Source: Desulfobacter hydrogenophilus (lineage in GTDB: Bacteria > Desulfobacterota > Desulfobacteria > Desulfobacterales > Desulfobacteraceae). Taken from it: 64,000 bases of DNA. The position numbers and the translations under genes are program-made. The stretch covers positions 1,800,501 to 1,864,500 of the forward strand of contig NZ_CP036313.1 of assembly GCF_004319545.1 (NCBI RefSeq), in the 5' to 3' direction. The notes under the pieces are model-generated. The model did not search any database and was not told where the DNA came from. It saw only the letters and a list, made by a program, of their open reading frames with translations. Positions 35,097-44,303 of this stretch are shown piece by piece. Each line of letters begins with the position of its first letter. Position 1 is the stretch's first letter.

Positions 35097-36569
35097 ATGG
35101 GAACCAACTATTTCAATACCCTGCCATTACGGCTGCAACTTGAAGAACTGTCCCAGTGCCGGTTCATGGACCCTTCGGAATTTAACGGGGTTGAGGCACT
35201 CAAGGGGAAAAAAATTGTAATTGTGGGATGCGGGTCCCAGGGCCTGCACCAGGGCCTGAATTTAAGGGACAGTGGCCTGGATGTATCCTATACGTTAAGG
35301 GAAGCCGCCATTTCCGGAAAACGCCAGTCCTGGAAAAATGCCACGGAGAACGGCTTTGCCGTAGGCACCTATGAACAGATGCTGCCGACAGCAGATCTGG
35401 TCATCAACCTGACCCCGGACAAACAGCACTCCAATGTCATTGAATCCGTCATGCCTTTGATGAAAAAGGATGCCTGCCTTTCCTACTCCCATGGGTTCAA
35501 TATTGTTGAAGAGGGGATGCAGATCAGAGAAGATCTCACCGTTATCATGGTGGCTCCCAAATCCCCGGGAACCGAAGTCAGAGAAGAGTACAAAAGAGGC
35601 TTTGGCGTGCCCACCCTGATTGCCGTACACCGGGAAAACGATCCCAGAGGAGAGGGGTTTGAACTTGCCAAAGCCTATGCAGCCGGCACAGGCGGTCACA
35701 AAGCAGGTGTATTGCAGTCCTCGTTTGTGGCCGAAGTGAAATCGGATCTCATGGGCGAGCAGACCATTTTATGCGGGGTGCTGCAGACAGGCGCACTGCT
35801 GTGCTATGACAAAATGATTGAAAGCGGCATGGATGAAGGATACGCATCCAAACTGGTTCAGTATGGCTGGGAAACCGTGACCGAAGCCCTGAAACACGGT
35901 GGCATCACCAACATGATGGACCGGCTGTCCAATCCGGCTAAGATCAGGGCCTTTGAATTAAGCGAGCAGCTCAAGGAAATCTGGGCACCGTTGTACAACA
36001 AGCACATGGACGACATCATGACAGGTACTTTTTCAAAAACCATGATGGAAGACTGGGCCAATGATGACGCCAACCTGCTCACATGGCGGAACCAGACCCA
36101 GGATACGGCGTTTGAAAAATCGACTTCCCAGGACGCAGACATCCCGGAACAAGAATATTTTGATAACGGCATTCTCATGGTGGCCATGATCAAGGCCGGC
36201 GTGGAGTTAGCCTTTGATACCATGGTGTCCGCCGGCATTATTGCCGAATCCGCTTATTACGAATCCCTGCATGAGGTGCCCTTGATCTCCAACCTCATTG
36301 CCAGGAAAAAACTGTATGAAATGAATGTGGTGATTTCAGATACTGCGGAATACGGTTGTTATCTGTTTGCCCATACCGCAGTTCCCATGCTCAAAGATTT
36401 CATGGCAGGCCTTGGTGCCGATGTGATCGGTAAAGGCCTGGCTCTTGAAGACAGCAGCGTAGATAACATCCGCCTGATCCAGGTCAACGATGCCATCCGG
36501 AATCATCCTGTTGAAATTGTGGGTAAAAAATTGCGTGGATATATGGGGGCCATGAAAGCCTTGCGTTAA
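35097..36569 (+). CDS. ilvC: Ketol-acid reductoisomerase, class II (long form)
   Basis: 490 residues, the long E. coli/plant type rather than the 330-residue form common in anaerobes. NADPH-binding [32 protein letters not shown] and the duplicated C-terminal domain ([34 protein letters not shown]) are clear. It isomerises and reduces acetolactate in valine/isoleucine synthesis. AAGGAG precedes the ATG. With ilvY it forms a gammaproteobacterial-style pair, possibly acquired as a unit. Confidence 0.97.
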   Translation: MGTNYFNTLPLRLQLEELSQCRFMDPSEFNGVEALKGKKIVIVGCGSQGLHQGLNLRDSGLDVSYTLREAAISGKRQSWKNATENGFAVGTYEQMLPTADLVINLTPDKQHSNVIESVMPLMKKDACLSYSHGFNIVEEGMQIREDLTVIMVAPKSPGTEVREEYKRGFGVPTLIAVHRENDPRGEGFELAKAYAAGTGGHKAGVLQSSFVAEVKSDLMGEQTILCGVLQTGALLCYDKMIESGMDEGYASKLVQYGWETVTEALKHGGITNMMDRLSNPAKIRAFELSEQLKEIWAPLYNKHMDDIMTGTFSKTMMEDWANDDANLLTWRNQTQDTAFEKSTSQDADIPEQEYFDNGILMVAMIKAGVELAFDTMVSAGIIAESAYYESLHEVPLISNLIARKKLYEMNVVISDTAEYGCYLFAHTAVPMLKDFMAGLGADVIGKGLALEDSSVDNIRLIQVNDAIRNHPVEIVGKKLRGYMGAMKALR

Positions 36570-36678
36570 TCTGCGGTCCTTAACATATCGCTTTTTTGTC
36601 CAATCTTTGGATGAACCAGCGTTCTGTTTTAGTTTTCAGCATTCTGTTGCTGAAACCACATCTTGCCAGATGCGACTT

Positions 36679-36711
36679 AAGCGTTGGTGCAGCCCTCCTG
36701 CACCAACGCTT
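36679..36711 (+). terminator. Stem-loop downstream of ilvC
   Basis: AAGCGTTGGTGCA / TGCACCAACGCTT, a 13-bp perfect stem with a 7-base loop, about 110 bp after the ilvC stop. It is not followed by a T-run (GTTCAAAAAAA instead), so it may be a processing or stability hairpin rather than an intrinsic terminator. Confidence 0.45.
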
Positions 36712-36752
36712 GTTCAAAAAAATACAACACGATTCAAGAAACGCGAAAAGTT

Positions 36753-36846
36753 CAATAACGGCCATGGGCTGAGCTGCTCTATCAACACCGATACTCAACC
36801 CATAACAAAAGTTGAAAGATCTGTGTAGATTGCACATACTTTTTTA
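36753..36846 (+). repeat. Family C hairpin repeat upstream of the lipoprotein gene
   Basis: It matches the copies near fliL: AATAACGGCCATGGGCTGA, CTATCAACACCGATAC, AACAAAAGTTGAAAGATCTG, then TGTGTAGATTGCACA with a following T-run. The ribosome site of the lipoprotein gene begins about 15 bp beyond it. Confidence 0.75.
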
Positions 36847-36871
36847 TAAAAATTTTTTCAAGGAGGAAGAG

Positions 36872-37291
36872 ATGAAACAGATAGCTTCTATTATGGTAGT
36901 GTTTGCAGTGGCCGGGTTACTGATTTTTGGTTGCGGATCTACCCCGGGTGATGATGCCGCTGATGTTATTAAGCAGCATGCAGATGTTACGGAACAATTT
37001 GTGAACACCCTTGAAAAGGCGAGCAGCGCCCAGGATGTGGCCAAGGCCGTTGACGCATATACATCCGGTATGCAGGAGCTGGTTCCCCGGATTCAAAGCC
37101 TGAATGAAAAATATCCTGAATACAAGGACGGAAAAGTCCCCGAGGCGCTGGAAAAAGAGGCGAAAAGGCTGGACGATATGGCGGTGAGAATGCCGGCAGC
37201 CATGATGAAAACCGCGTCATACATGATGGACCCGGCGGTTCAGAAGGCCATGGAAAATATGAGCAACGAAATGGCCAAAATCGGGCAATAG
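36872..37291 (+). CDS. Small lipoprotein, unknown function
   Basis: The start at 36872 has AGGAGG upstream. The 139-residue product has a lipoprotein signal with lipobox LIFGC (Cys 21) and a helical body rich in Glu/Lys/Met (residues 25-139). I recognise no named family. It is monocistronic as far as visible, preceded by a family C repeat that could shape its leader. Confidence 0.8.
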   Translation: MKQIASIMVVFAVAGLLIFGCGSTPGDDAADVIKQHADVTEQFVNTLEKASSAQDVAKAVDAYTSGMQELVPRIQSLNEKYPEYKDGKVPEALEKEAKRLDDMAVRMPAAMMKTASYMMDPAVQKAMENMSNEMAKIGQ

Positions 37292-37504
37292 CCGGGTAAA
37301 TTTATCTCGTGTCTGAACGAAAATCTGGAAATTTTGCATTGGGACCAAATGATTTCAGGACGAAATCAGCATAATGCTGGACAGGTGTGTGATTTGTTCC
37401 CTATCTTTTTGTGCCAAATTGTGGGAATAAAAACAATAATTGTAATGAAATCAAATAACTGATTATTATAACTTATGACTCACGAGACGTTTAAGTAAAA
37501 AATT
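37292..37504. other. Intergenic region with degenerate repeat arm
   Basis: GTCTGAACGAAAATCTGG at 37311-37328, continuing AAATTTTG, resembles the arm of the 43184-43317 repeat (CCTGAGCGAAAACCTGG, AAATTTTG). No promoter is obvious for the kinase gene downstream. Confidence 0.45.
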
Positions 37505-38878
37505 ATGACCAGTAAAAATAGCAAAGATATCGGTAAATATCAGATCAACGCACTTCTCGGCAGTGGCACCATGGGCCGGATTTATCGCGTCACCATCCCG
37601 GTGCTTGAAAAAACAGCAGCTTTAAAATTGTTCACCCCTAGCCCGGCGTTGATTAAAAAGGTCGGTTTAACATGGCTCAGAGAGCAGTTTATTCATGAGG
37701 CAGCGGTGATTGCAAATATCCGGCATCCCAATGTGGTGAGCATCTGGAGTCTTGAAGAGACAGCAAATGAATTGTTTTACCTGATGGAATATTACTGCCG
37801 GAATCTAGGACAACTCATTGGAGAATCCTATTGGGCAGACAGGCCCTCCAGAAAGGTGTCCGTTGACAAAGCCTGCCATTACATGACCCAGATTATTGAA
37901 GGGCTTTGCCGCCTGCACGAAGCGGACATCATTCACCGGGATATAAAACCCTTTAATATCATGATTGAAGATACAGGAACGGTGAAGATTGTTGATTTTG
38001 GTCTTTCCAAACGAAGGGGTGAAAAGCGATTGCTTAGTGCAGAGAAACTTACCATTGGCACACCGTTTTATAGTGCTCCGGAACAGATTGATTCTCCTGA
38101 AACCGTGGATCAAAGAGCAGATCTGTATTCTGCCGGGGTGATCCTTTATCGGATGGTAACAGGTCATCTGCCCGATAAAAATCCAGCCCTGCCCAGTGAA
38201 TTAAATGCGCAATTGGATCGCAACTGTGACCGGTTCATTCTCAAGGCGATTGCCCCTCATCCAGATGAGCGGTTCCAGACAGCGGAGGCAATGTCAGAGG
38301 AACTAAAGGCGTTTTCCGTACTATATAAGAATGCCAGGCAGAGGGAATGTTTTACTCCCGCTGATGTTTCTCAGGAAGAAAAAACGGCTCCTCAGATCAA
38401 AACCACTCTCCCCATTAGATCCGAATCGTCCAGAATACTTGCAAAAAACGCGAGGATGGTTTTTAACCTGGATGATCTGCACCAGCCGACGGTCTTTGTT
38501 GAAAATGCGTTTCAAAAAATAAGTGATACCACGGTTATAGACCAGGCCACCAATCTGATCTGGCAGCAATCCGGTTCCCGCTATCCCATGATGTGGGATC
38601 AGGCCCAACGTTATATCCAGATGCTGTCCGAATCCGGATTCGGCGGATATCAAAACTGGCGAATGCCCACCATCAACGAGATGCTGTCACTGGTAAACCC
38701 AATGCATGATGACAATTTCTGCATGGAGCCTGTATTTTCAGCCAATCAAAAGTGGCTCTGGAGCAGTGATACCCGTTCAAAAAAATCTGTCTGGACCGTG
38801 GATGCTCAAATGGGATTTGTGACCTGCAGCGATCTTTTTGATTATAATTTTGTCAAAGGGGTCTGTTCTGTAAATTAA
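37505..38878 (+). CDS. Ser/Thr protein kinase fused to Lcl/DUF1566-type domain
   Basis: 457 residues, soluble. The N-terminal Hanks kinase (about 10-275) has the glycine loop LLGSGTMGRIY, AALKLF (Lys), catalytic HRDIKPFNIM, DFG (KIVDFGLSK) and GTPFYSAPEQ. After a linker, residues 340-455 form an Lcl_C/DUF1566 module (DQATNLIWQQSGS, NWRMPTINEMLSLV, LWSSDTRS, GFVTC). All catalytic residues are present. Lcl-type modules are usually secreted, so a cytosolic kinase fusion is unusual. No phosphatase is adjacent apart from the metallophosphoesterase convergent with it. Confidence 0.88.
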   Translation: MTSKNSKDIGKYQINALLGSGTMGRIYRVTIPVLEKTAALKLFTPSPALIKKVGLTWLREQFIHEAAVIANIRHPNVVSIWSLEETANELFYLMEYYCRNLGQLIGESYWADRPSRKVSVDKACHYMTQIIEGLCRLHEADIIHRDIKPFNIMIEDTGTVKIVDFGLSKRRGEKRLLSAEKLTIGTPFYSAPEQIDSPETVDQRADLYSAGVILYRMVTGHLPDKNPALPSELNAQLDRNCDRFILKAIAPHPDERFQTAEAMSEELKAFSVLYKNARQRECFTPADVSQEEKTAPQIKTTLPIRSESSRILAKNARMVFNLDDLHQPTVFVENAFQKISDTTVIDQATNLIWQQSGSRYPMMWDQAQRYIQMLSESGFGGYQNWRMPTINEMLSLVNPMHDDNFCMEPVFSANQKWLWSSDTRSKKSVWTVDAQMGFVTCSDLFDYNFVKGVCSVN

Positions 38879-38880
38879 AA

Positions 38881-38952
38881 GCCTGTTTAAAAATAGATGA
38901 ATCGGCTGCAATCACATGAGAATGGCCCCAATCCCCTAATTTTTAAACAGGC
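38881..38952. repeat. Palindromic repeat, family B copy 1
   Basis: Ends GCCTGTTTAAAAAT and ATTTTTAAACAGGC are a perfect inverted repeat; the interior carries the complement of GATTGCAGCCGATTCATC. Copy 2 is at 52886-53050. It begins 2 bp after the kinase stop codon and may serve as a bidirectional terminator for the convergent genes. Confidence 0.8.
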
Positions 38953-38970
38953 TCTATAGAAGAGAGGGGC

Positions 38971-39711
38971 TTATTTTTTTATGTCCGGATCTACTGCCTG
39001 GGCATATTTAAACGGCAGGCCTGCGGCCAGTATTTTTCGGGCGGCTGTTTGATTGTCATAGTCTATATACCGGATGTCCAGACAATATCTTTCCGTATCC
39101 CAGATCACATATTTGGCTCTTGGGTCGCCGTCACGGGGCTGGCCAACACTGCCGGCATTCACCATATGTTTTTTATTTTTTTTAAGCTGAGTCAACCCCG
39201 GATTCAATGATTGAACCTGAATGTCGCCATCTTCAGAGGAAATAAGGCTTAATTTGTGGGTATGCCCTAAAAAACAGATGGATTCTTTTATCTGCCCAAA
39301 CGCGTGGAGCAATTCAGAGTTGGGTATTTGGTGAAGATAATGTCGCACAGAATCCGGCCAGAACCCATGGACAAAAAAAGCCTGATACTGAGAAAGATTG
39401 ACGGGTAATTCCTTTAAATAGTCAATAGATGATGGTGACAATTTGGACAGGGTGTCATCCAGCGATTTTTTTACATCCCCGATATACCACTTATACACTT
39501 TTTTATTTACACAGGCCAGTTCATGATTGCCAAGAATCGATGGTATCCTGCGTGCGATTATTTGCTGGATAACCGCCTCGGAATCCGCGCCGTATCCGAT
39601 ATTATCCCCCAGGGAAATAATTTTATTGACCGCCTGAAGTTCCATATCTTTCAGCACCGTTTTAAATGCCTCAAGATTACCATGAATGTCCGAAATGACA
39701 GCGATTCGCAT
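38971..39711 (-). CDS. Calcineurin-like metallophosphoesterase
   Basis: 246 residues with all metal-binding motifs: SDIHGN (residues 7-12), GDNIGYG, GNHE (about 80) and GHTH (about 150), then NAGSVGQPRD. This is the YfcE/serine-threonine phosphatase-like group. The substrate is unknown; a phosphoprotein phosphatase role beside the convergent Hanks kinase is possible but unproven. Confidence 0.88.
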   Translation of the reverse strand: MRIAVISDIHGNLEAFKTVLKDMELQAVNKIISLGDNIGYGADSEAVIQQIIARRIPSILGNHELACVNKKVYKWYIGDVKKSLDDTLSKLSPSSIDYLKELPVNLSQYQAFFVHGFWPDSVRHYLHQIPNSELLHAFGQIKESICFLGHTHKLSLISSEDGDIQVQSLNPGLTQLKKNKKHMVNAGSVGQPRDGDPRAKYVIWDTERYCLDIRYIDYDNQTAARKILAAGLPFKYAQAVDPDIKK

Positions 39712-39941
39712 ATTGTTCCCATGTTTATTTTAATCAAAGAATAAATGTAGCATGATGGATGAATCTTAACAACATTACAACAAACTATTGTCGCGCAGAC
39801 TGATCCTCCCCCAAAAAATCGTAAGTGGATGTTTGCCCGTTTTTCGTTCATTGATCATTTATAGAGAGATTGAGTTTTAAAGTTAAATAAAAGTTGCTAT
39901 AAAAAATAAACGTCACCTAACAAATTTATAGGAGGTCTATC

Positions 39942-40685
39942 GTGAAGAAAACACTATTGATTGTAATCATTCTTTTTTTACCGGCTGTTATGTGGGGCGG
40001 TGAGGGGAAAACGGTTGAATATACGGTAAACGGGAATCTTTATGAAGGATATGTTATAAACCAGAATAGAAAGGCTCCCTTGGTTCTGCTGATCCATGAC
40101 TGGGACGGCCTGACCGACTACGAAATCAAACGCTCCCGAATGCTGGCGGAGCTGGGATATTCGGTCTTTGCCATGGATCTGTTCGGAGCCGGGGTCAGGC
40201 CAACGGAAATCAATGACAAACGTCGGCTTACTGGGGAATTGTATAAAGACAGAGAAAAAATGAGATCCCTGATGAAAGGCGCCCTTGAAAAGGCCAGGAG
40301 CCTGGGGGGCGACACCGGGAATGCCATGGTTGCCGGATACTGTTTCGGGGGCGCGGCTGTTCTGGAATGGGCAAGATCCGGGGAATCCCTCAAGGGGTTC
40401 ATCTCCTTTCACGGGGGGCTCAAGACCCCGGAGGGGCAGGATTATTCAAATACAAAAGGCCGAATCCTGGTCATGCACGGAACTGCAGATAAGGTCGTTT
40501 CCATGGATGAGTTTGCCGCCCTTGCAAAACAGCTTGAATCGGACGGGATAAAACATGAAATGATTACGTATAGCGGTGCTCCCCATGCGTTTACGGTGTT
40601 CGGTTCCCAGCGGTACCAGGAAGAAGCCGATAAAGCCTCCTGGAAACGGTTTACCGATTTTTTGAAAATGCAGTTGAAACAATAG
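39942..40685 (+). CDS. Exported dienelactone hydrolase family protein
   Basis: 247 residues. Signal peptide (1-18), then an alpha/beta hydrolase with the DLH nucleophile GYCFGG (Cys 134), acid Asp 183 (HGTADKV) and His 215 (GAPHAF). LLIHDWDGLTDY carries the oxyanion region. The usual Cys-Asp-His triad is complete. AGGAGG precedes the GTG start at 39942. Likely a periplasmic esterase; the substrate is unknown. Confidence 0.9.
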   Translation: MKKTLLIVIILFLPAVMWGGEGKTVEYTVNGNLYEGYVINQNRKAPLVLLIHDWDGLTDYEIKRSRMLAELGYSVFAMDLFGAGVRPTEINDKRRLTGELYKDREKMRSLMKGALEKARSLGGDTGNAMVAGYCFGGAAVLEWARSGESLKGFISFHGGLKTPEGQDYSNTKGRILVMHGTADKVVSMDEFAALAKQLESDGIKHEMITYSGAPHAFTVFGSQRYQEEADKASWKRFTDFLKMQLKQ

Positions 40686-40878
40686 AAAGGGGATGTATCG
40701 CGGGCGACACCCTGAAACTGGGTCTGTAACCATTAAAAGGAAACAAAGCCTAAAAAAATGCATTAAAAAATATCCTATGGGTTTTTAAGTTCCAACCCGA
40801 TACCCGGAGGTGAGCATGGGTTCTTTTTTTTCTGATCCGAATAATAGCCGGACATTTATCGTGCCCTTCGCATTGGGT

Positions 40879-41457
40879 TCATCCCTGGCCCTGGATGTTT
40901 TTTTCCTGGGGCAGGCCCGGAATGGGGCAGGGGAATCCGTGGGCGCCGAATGCCACTGGAGATCCGCAATGAAACACCAGGTCGTCCCAGGCACAGTCCG
41001 GGTGCCGGTACACCCCGGCAACGTTGCTGAAACAAGCCGGGTATATCCGGTGTTCCGGGCCCCGGGCCGAGGCGATGATGAGGATGCCCTTTTCCCGGGC
41101 GGTGTCGCACAATTGTTTCAAGGGTCCGGCAGAATTTTTATTTTCTACACCCAGACTCAGGTGGATGATGTCAAACTTTCGGCGGATACACCACGCTATT
41201 GCCTGGATCAACACCGGTACCGCTGTGCCCAGATCCCGGCTGAAAATTTTCACGGCATAGAGACCTGCATCCGGCACTTTTTCCTTAATAATACCCGCAA
41301 TGGCCGTACCGTGACCGATGTTGTCCATGAAATCGTCGGTTTGCCCAACCTGACCGGTTTCCGGATCGGTTTCGTACCCATGCCCCCCGGTGATGGGCCC
41401 CACATGGGGGTGACCTGGGTTAATGCCGCTGTCGATGATGGCGATTTCAGGCGTCAT
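40879..41457 (-). CDS. qhpE: Subtilisin-like protease of the amine dehydrogenase cluster (QhpE), truncated
   Basis: The start at 41457 (MTPEIAIIDSGIN) has AGGAA upstream and overlaps the end of qhpF. The 192-residue product has the S8 aspartate (Asp 9, IIDSG) and histidine (His 49, GHGTAIAGII), but the frame stops before a GxS serine motif. None of the three minus frames beyond the stop shows one. QhpE removes the leader of the gamma subunit in QHNDH maturation. Either a frameshift/truncation has removed the C-terminus or the family is divergent here. Confidence 0.7.
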   Translation of the reverse strand: MTPEIAIIDSGINPGHPHVGPITGGHGYETDPETGQVGQTDDFMDNIGHGTAIAGIIKEKVPDAGLYAVKIFSRDLGTAVPVLIQAIAWCIRRKFDIIHLSLGVENKNSAGPLKQLCDTAREKGILIIASARGPEHRIYPACFSNVAGVYRHPDCAWDDLVFHCGSPVAFGAHGFPCPIPGLPQEKNIQGQG

Positions 41458-43123
41458 GGGTAAATTCCTGGGGCCTGCCCTGGAAAATAAGGCCTTCATT
41501 GCCCAGGACCACCAGGTGATGGGCATGGCTGATGGCTGTTTTCCGGTGGCTGACCAGGATAATGGTTTTGTTTTTCATCAGGTCTTTCAGGGTCTGCTTG
41601 ATGCCTTCTTCTGCGGTTTTATCCAGAAAGGCAGTGGCTTCGTCCAGGATCAGGATTTTCGGATCCATCAGAATGGCCCTGGCAATGCTCAGTCGCTGTT
41701 TCTGCCCCCCGCAAAGGCGGGTGCCCCGGTCCCCCACAAGGGTGTCATACCCTTTGGGCAGCGATTCGATGAACTCATGGATCTGGGCGGCCTTGGCCGC
41801 TTTTTTTACTGTTTCGATATCTGCATCCGGTTTAAAAAACCGGATATTTTCCAGAATGGAGGTATGAAACAAAAAGGTTTCCTGGGAGACCATGGCCATC
41901 TGGGTTCTGAACCAGTTCCGGTCCAGGCTGTGGATGTCCTTTCCGCCCCAGGTGATGGTGCCGGCATCCGGGGCGTAGAGCCTCATGAAAAGGTGGCACA
42001 AGGTGGTTTTTCCGATGCCGCTTTCCCCGGCAAGCGCTGTTGTTTTTCCATGGGGAATGGTAAAGGATAGGTTCTTGAACACCGGGGTCTGGCCGTCATA
42101 GGAAAAACTTAAATCCTCTATGGCCAGGTCCTTGGCGGACAACTCCAAACTCAGCACCTGATCTCCGGTCTGATTCGTACTGGGTGAAATATCCAGGATT
42201 TCACGGACCCGTTTCAGGGCCACCTTTGATTTTTGAATGGACAATATCCCGTCGAGCAGCCCTTGGAGGGGACCGAAGACCCGGCCTTGGTACACGGAAA
42301 AAGCCACCAGGGTACCAATGGTCAAATTTCCTTCCAGGACCTTCATTCCGCCAAATCCAAATACAATTAGGGTGTTCACAATGGCAAAGGCCATGGGTAC
42401 GGAACCGGAAACCGCCCCCAGCACCTGGAACCGGAGCAGCAGGTCCAGAATCCCGGACTGTTTGGTCGACAGTTTTTCGTTTTCGCAATTTTCTGCGCCA
42501 AAGGCCCGGATGGCCGCTGTATTGGACAGGGATTCAAATAAAAAATGGGCAATACCGGCATTGGTTTTGGCAAGATCCTCGGAAAGGGCGAAAAGTTTGG
42601 GTTTGATGGCCTGGACCACCCAGACGGCAAAGGGCAGGATGGCAAGGCTCATCAGGGTCATTTCCCAGTTCAGCCAGAACAGGATGACGGCCGTGATGAT
42701 GAAGGTTAAAAAATCAAATAAGTATTTAGGAAAAATATCCGTGACCAGTGCCTGGATATCGGCCATATCCGAGGCAATCCTGGAATAAATATCCCCGATT
42801 TTGTTTTTTGAAAAATAGACCAGGGGGATTCTTTGCAGATGGCTGAACAGGTCTTCTCTCATGGCAAAAAGAATCCGGGCCGAGTATTTGGTATACAGGT
42901 ACCGGTTGGCGACCCTGACCCCGAATCCCACCACAAGTAGCAGAATCAATACCCCCAGGACCGGGAAAAGAATCCCGGGTTGATGCCCCAGAAACACCCG
43001 GTCGATGAGAATTTTGGCAAACCAGGGCTGAAGCATGCCAAGCGCCGTACTCAAGGCGCTTAAAATTAAAGAAAAGATTAATATCTTTTTGTGGGGTTTC
43101 AGGTAAGACCCCAGATAACCCAT
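41447..43123 (-). CDS. qhpF: ABC exporter of the QHNDH cluster (QhpF)
   Basis: A half-transporter with six membrane helices and an NBD: Walker A GESGIGKTT, signature LCGGQKQR (Cys instead of Ser), Walker B ILILDEATAFLD and switch His (SHRK). In characterised clusters QhpF exports the modified gamma subunit to the periplasm. The start is uncertain. The frame is open to 43375, but its first 65 codons lie in or beyond a palindromic repeat. The ATG at 43123 is the first ATG after the repeat, and coding-like sequence (PVDPSIWEQ) extends slightly upstream of it. Confidence 0.85.
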   Translation of the reverse strand: MGYLGSYLKPHKKILIFSLILSALSTALGMLQPWFAKILIDRVFLGHQPGILFPVLGVLILLLVVGFGVRVANRYLYTKYSARILFAMREDLFSHLQRIPLVYFSKNKIGDIYSRIASDMADIQALVTDIFPKYLFDFLTFIITAVILFWLNWEMTLMSLAILPFAVWVVQAIKPKLFALSEDLAKTNAGIAHFLFESLSNTAAIRAFGAENCENEKLSTKQSGILDLLLRFQVLGAVSGSVPMAFAIVNTLIVFGFGGMKVLEGNLTIGTLVAFSVYQGRVFGPLQGLLDGILSIQKSKVALKRVREILDISPSTNQTGDQVLSLELSAKDLAIEDLSFSYDGQTPVFKNLSFTIPHGKTTALAGESGIGKTTLCHLFMRLYAPDAGTITWGGKDIHSLDRNWFRTQMAMVSQETFLFHTSILENIRFFKPDADIETVKKAAKAAQIHEFIESLPKGYDTLVGDRGTRLCGGQKQRLSIARAILMDPKILILDEATAFLDKTAEEGIKQTLKDLMKNKTIILVSHRKTAISHAHHLVVLGNEGLIFQGRPQEFTHDA

Positions 43124-43183
43124 CTGCTCCCAGATAGACGGATCAACCGGTTTTTTTTCAGTGTTTCCTGAAGCATGGCCTGA

Positions 43184-43317
43184 GCGAAAACCTGGAAATT
43201 TTGTCGAGTACAAGGCGGACACAAATTTTAACCGCAGGCATATATTGAATATTCCGAGGATTAAAATTTGTGTCCAACGAAGTAATCGGCAAAATTTACG
43301 ATTTTCGGTCGGGCATG
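43184..43317. repeat. Palindromic repeat (family D) at the U32-A / qhpF junction
   Basis: Arms: 43184 on (CCTGAGCGAAAACCTGG, AAATTTTGTCGAGTAC, GGACACAAATTTTAA) against the complement of the segment ending at 43317 (CCGAAAATCGTAAATTTTG, GGACACAAATTTTAA). The element supplies the last codons and the stop of the U32-A gene and the apparent N-terminal extension of qhpF, so it has inserted at or created this gene boundary. Confidence 0.8.
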
Positions 43318-44303
43318 AAGTAGCACATGTATCCTGAATCACAATATTCAGGGGTTTGGCGAAGCTGTCTGGCATAATCTATTATCCTGTCGTGGTTTTG
43401 GGTTTGCAGTGCCTTGTCCCGGACGGCTTTGACCAGTTGCAGACTGCCCATTTTTCGGTGAAACGATGCTTCTCTTCCCACTAGTTTAACGGCGGTGACG
43501 CCCCAGTCCCTGAAATCGCCGAATTGGCACAGACTGCAGGGGCCGTTGGGCAGGCCGTCCTGCTGGAAACTGGAGCCGCAATTGTTCTGATACCAAAGAT
43601 AGGTTTTAAAGTGTGCCAGGCGTTCCTTTAAATCCGGGTAAACGGTTTCATTTGCGGTTCCGGGGCTGTTGGTTCCCAGGGGTGTGATTGACCAGTTGGT
43701 GAGACAAAATGCGCCCAGGGTGTGGCTGGTCTGGCAGAATCCTTCTTCAAAATAGCATCCGTCGTTCACCGCGAACACTTCAAACTCCATGTCATCCCTG
43801 TGCTTGGTAACGATTGCCTTTATTTCAGGCAGGGTCAACTGGCGGGGCAGAATGACTCGCTTAACCCCCAGGGATTTGTAAAACGGTACGGAAAAGGAAT
43901 TGAAACAGGCACCCAGGCTGCTTAAATGAATTCCTAGGGCCAGGTTCAGCCGGGACAGTTCAACCAGCAGGTTCAAATCCGAAACAATCAATGCGTCCAC
44001 GCCCATGTCCGCAAGCTGGCTGCACAAAGTTAGAATATAATCCATGCCGTTTTCAGGATAAAACGAGGCATTCAGGGTGATGCTCACTTTGACGGCATTC
44101 TCATGGGCCACAGCAATCAGGGTCTCAAGATCCTTTAATGACGTGATGTTGGCCTGGTCCGGGTTTCTTCGGTTCATCCACAGGTTTTCACTGAAAATCT
44201 CGTCCCATTCCCTTGTTTTTAAGCCACAGTACAGTTCATCCGCACCGTTGGAAATTAGCATTTCCAGCTCTTCAAGGGCGCGGATGGGGGTAATGATATT
44301 CAT
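43296..44303 (-). CDS. U32 family protein, UbiU-like (4Fe-4S, putative hydroxylase)
   Basis: 335 residues with the U32 fold: N-terminal GADELYCGLK, then NGCYFEEGFC-like Cys pair (C183-x6-C190, the spacing of UbiU C169/C176), C200, and C256/C259 before FGDFRDWGVTAVKLVGR. These probably bind a 4Fe-4S cluster. UbiU-UbiV are O2-independent hydroxylases of ubiquinone synthesis. Here the pair sits among QHNDH maturation genes where no flavin monooxygenase is found. Proposed role: anaerobic hydroxylation of the gamma-subunit tryptophan (inference). It starts within the stop of the partner gene (ATGA). Confidence 0.8.
   Translation of the reverse strand: MNIITPIRALEELEMLISNGADELYCGLKTREWDEIFSENLWMNRRNPDQANITSLKDLETLIAVAHENAVKVSITLNASFYPENGMDYILTLCSQLADMGVDALIVSDLNLLVELSRLNLALGIHLSSLGACFNSFSVPFYKSLGVKRVILPRQLTLPEIKAIVTKHRDDMEFEVFAVNDGCYFEEGFCQTSHTLGAFCLTNWSITPLGTNSPGTANETVYPDLKERLAHFKTYLWYQNNCGSSFQQDGLPNGPCSLCQFGDFRDWGVTAVKLVGREASFHRKMGSLQLVKAVRDKALQTQNHDRIIDYARQLRQTPEYCDSGYMCYFMPDRKS

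Larger units (their letters stand above)
36570..36871. other. Intergenic region after ilvC
   Basis: It contains the 13-bp perfect hairpin 36679-36711 and a family C repeat. Short ORFs in it have no family signature and overlap these structures; they are not accepted. Confidence 0.5.

Noticed and set aside
36580..36837. 85-residue minus ORF after ilvC
   Set aside because: Covers a hairpin and a family C repeat, with no family signature.
44300..44303. The two U32 genes as collagenase-type peptidases
   Set aside because: The Cys spacing and pairing resemble UbiU/UbiV-type iron-sulfur hydroxylases rather than peptidases, and they occur as an overlapping pair.
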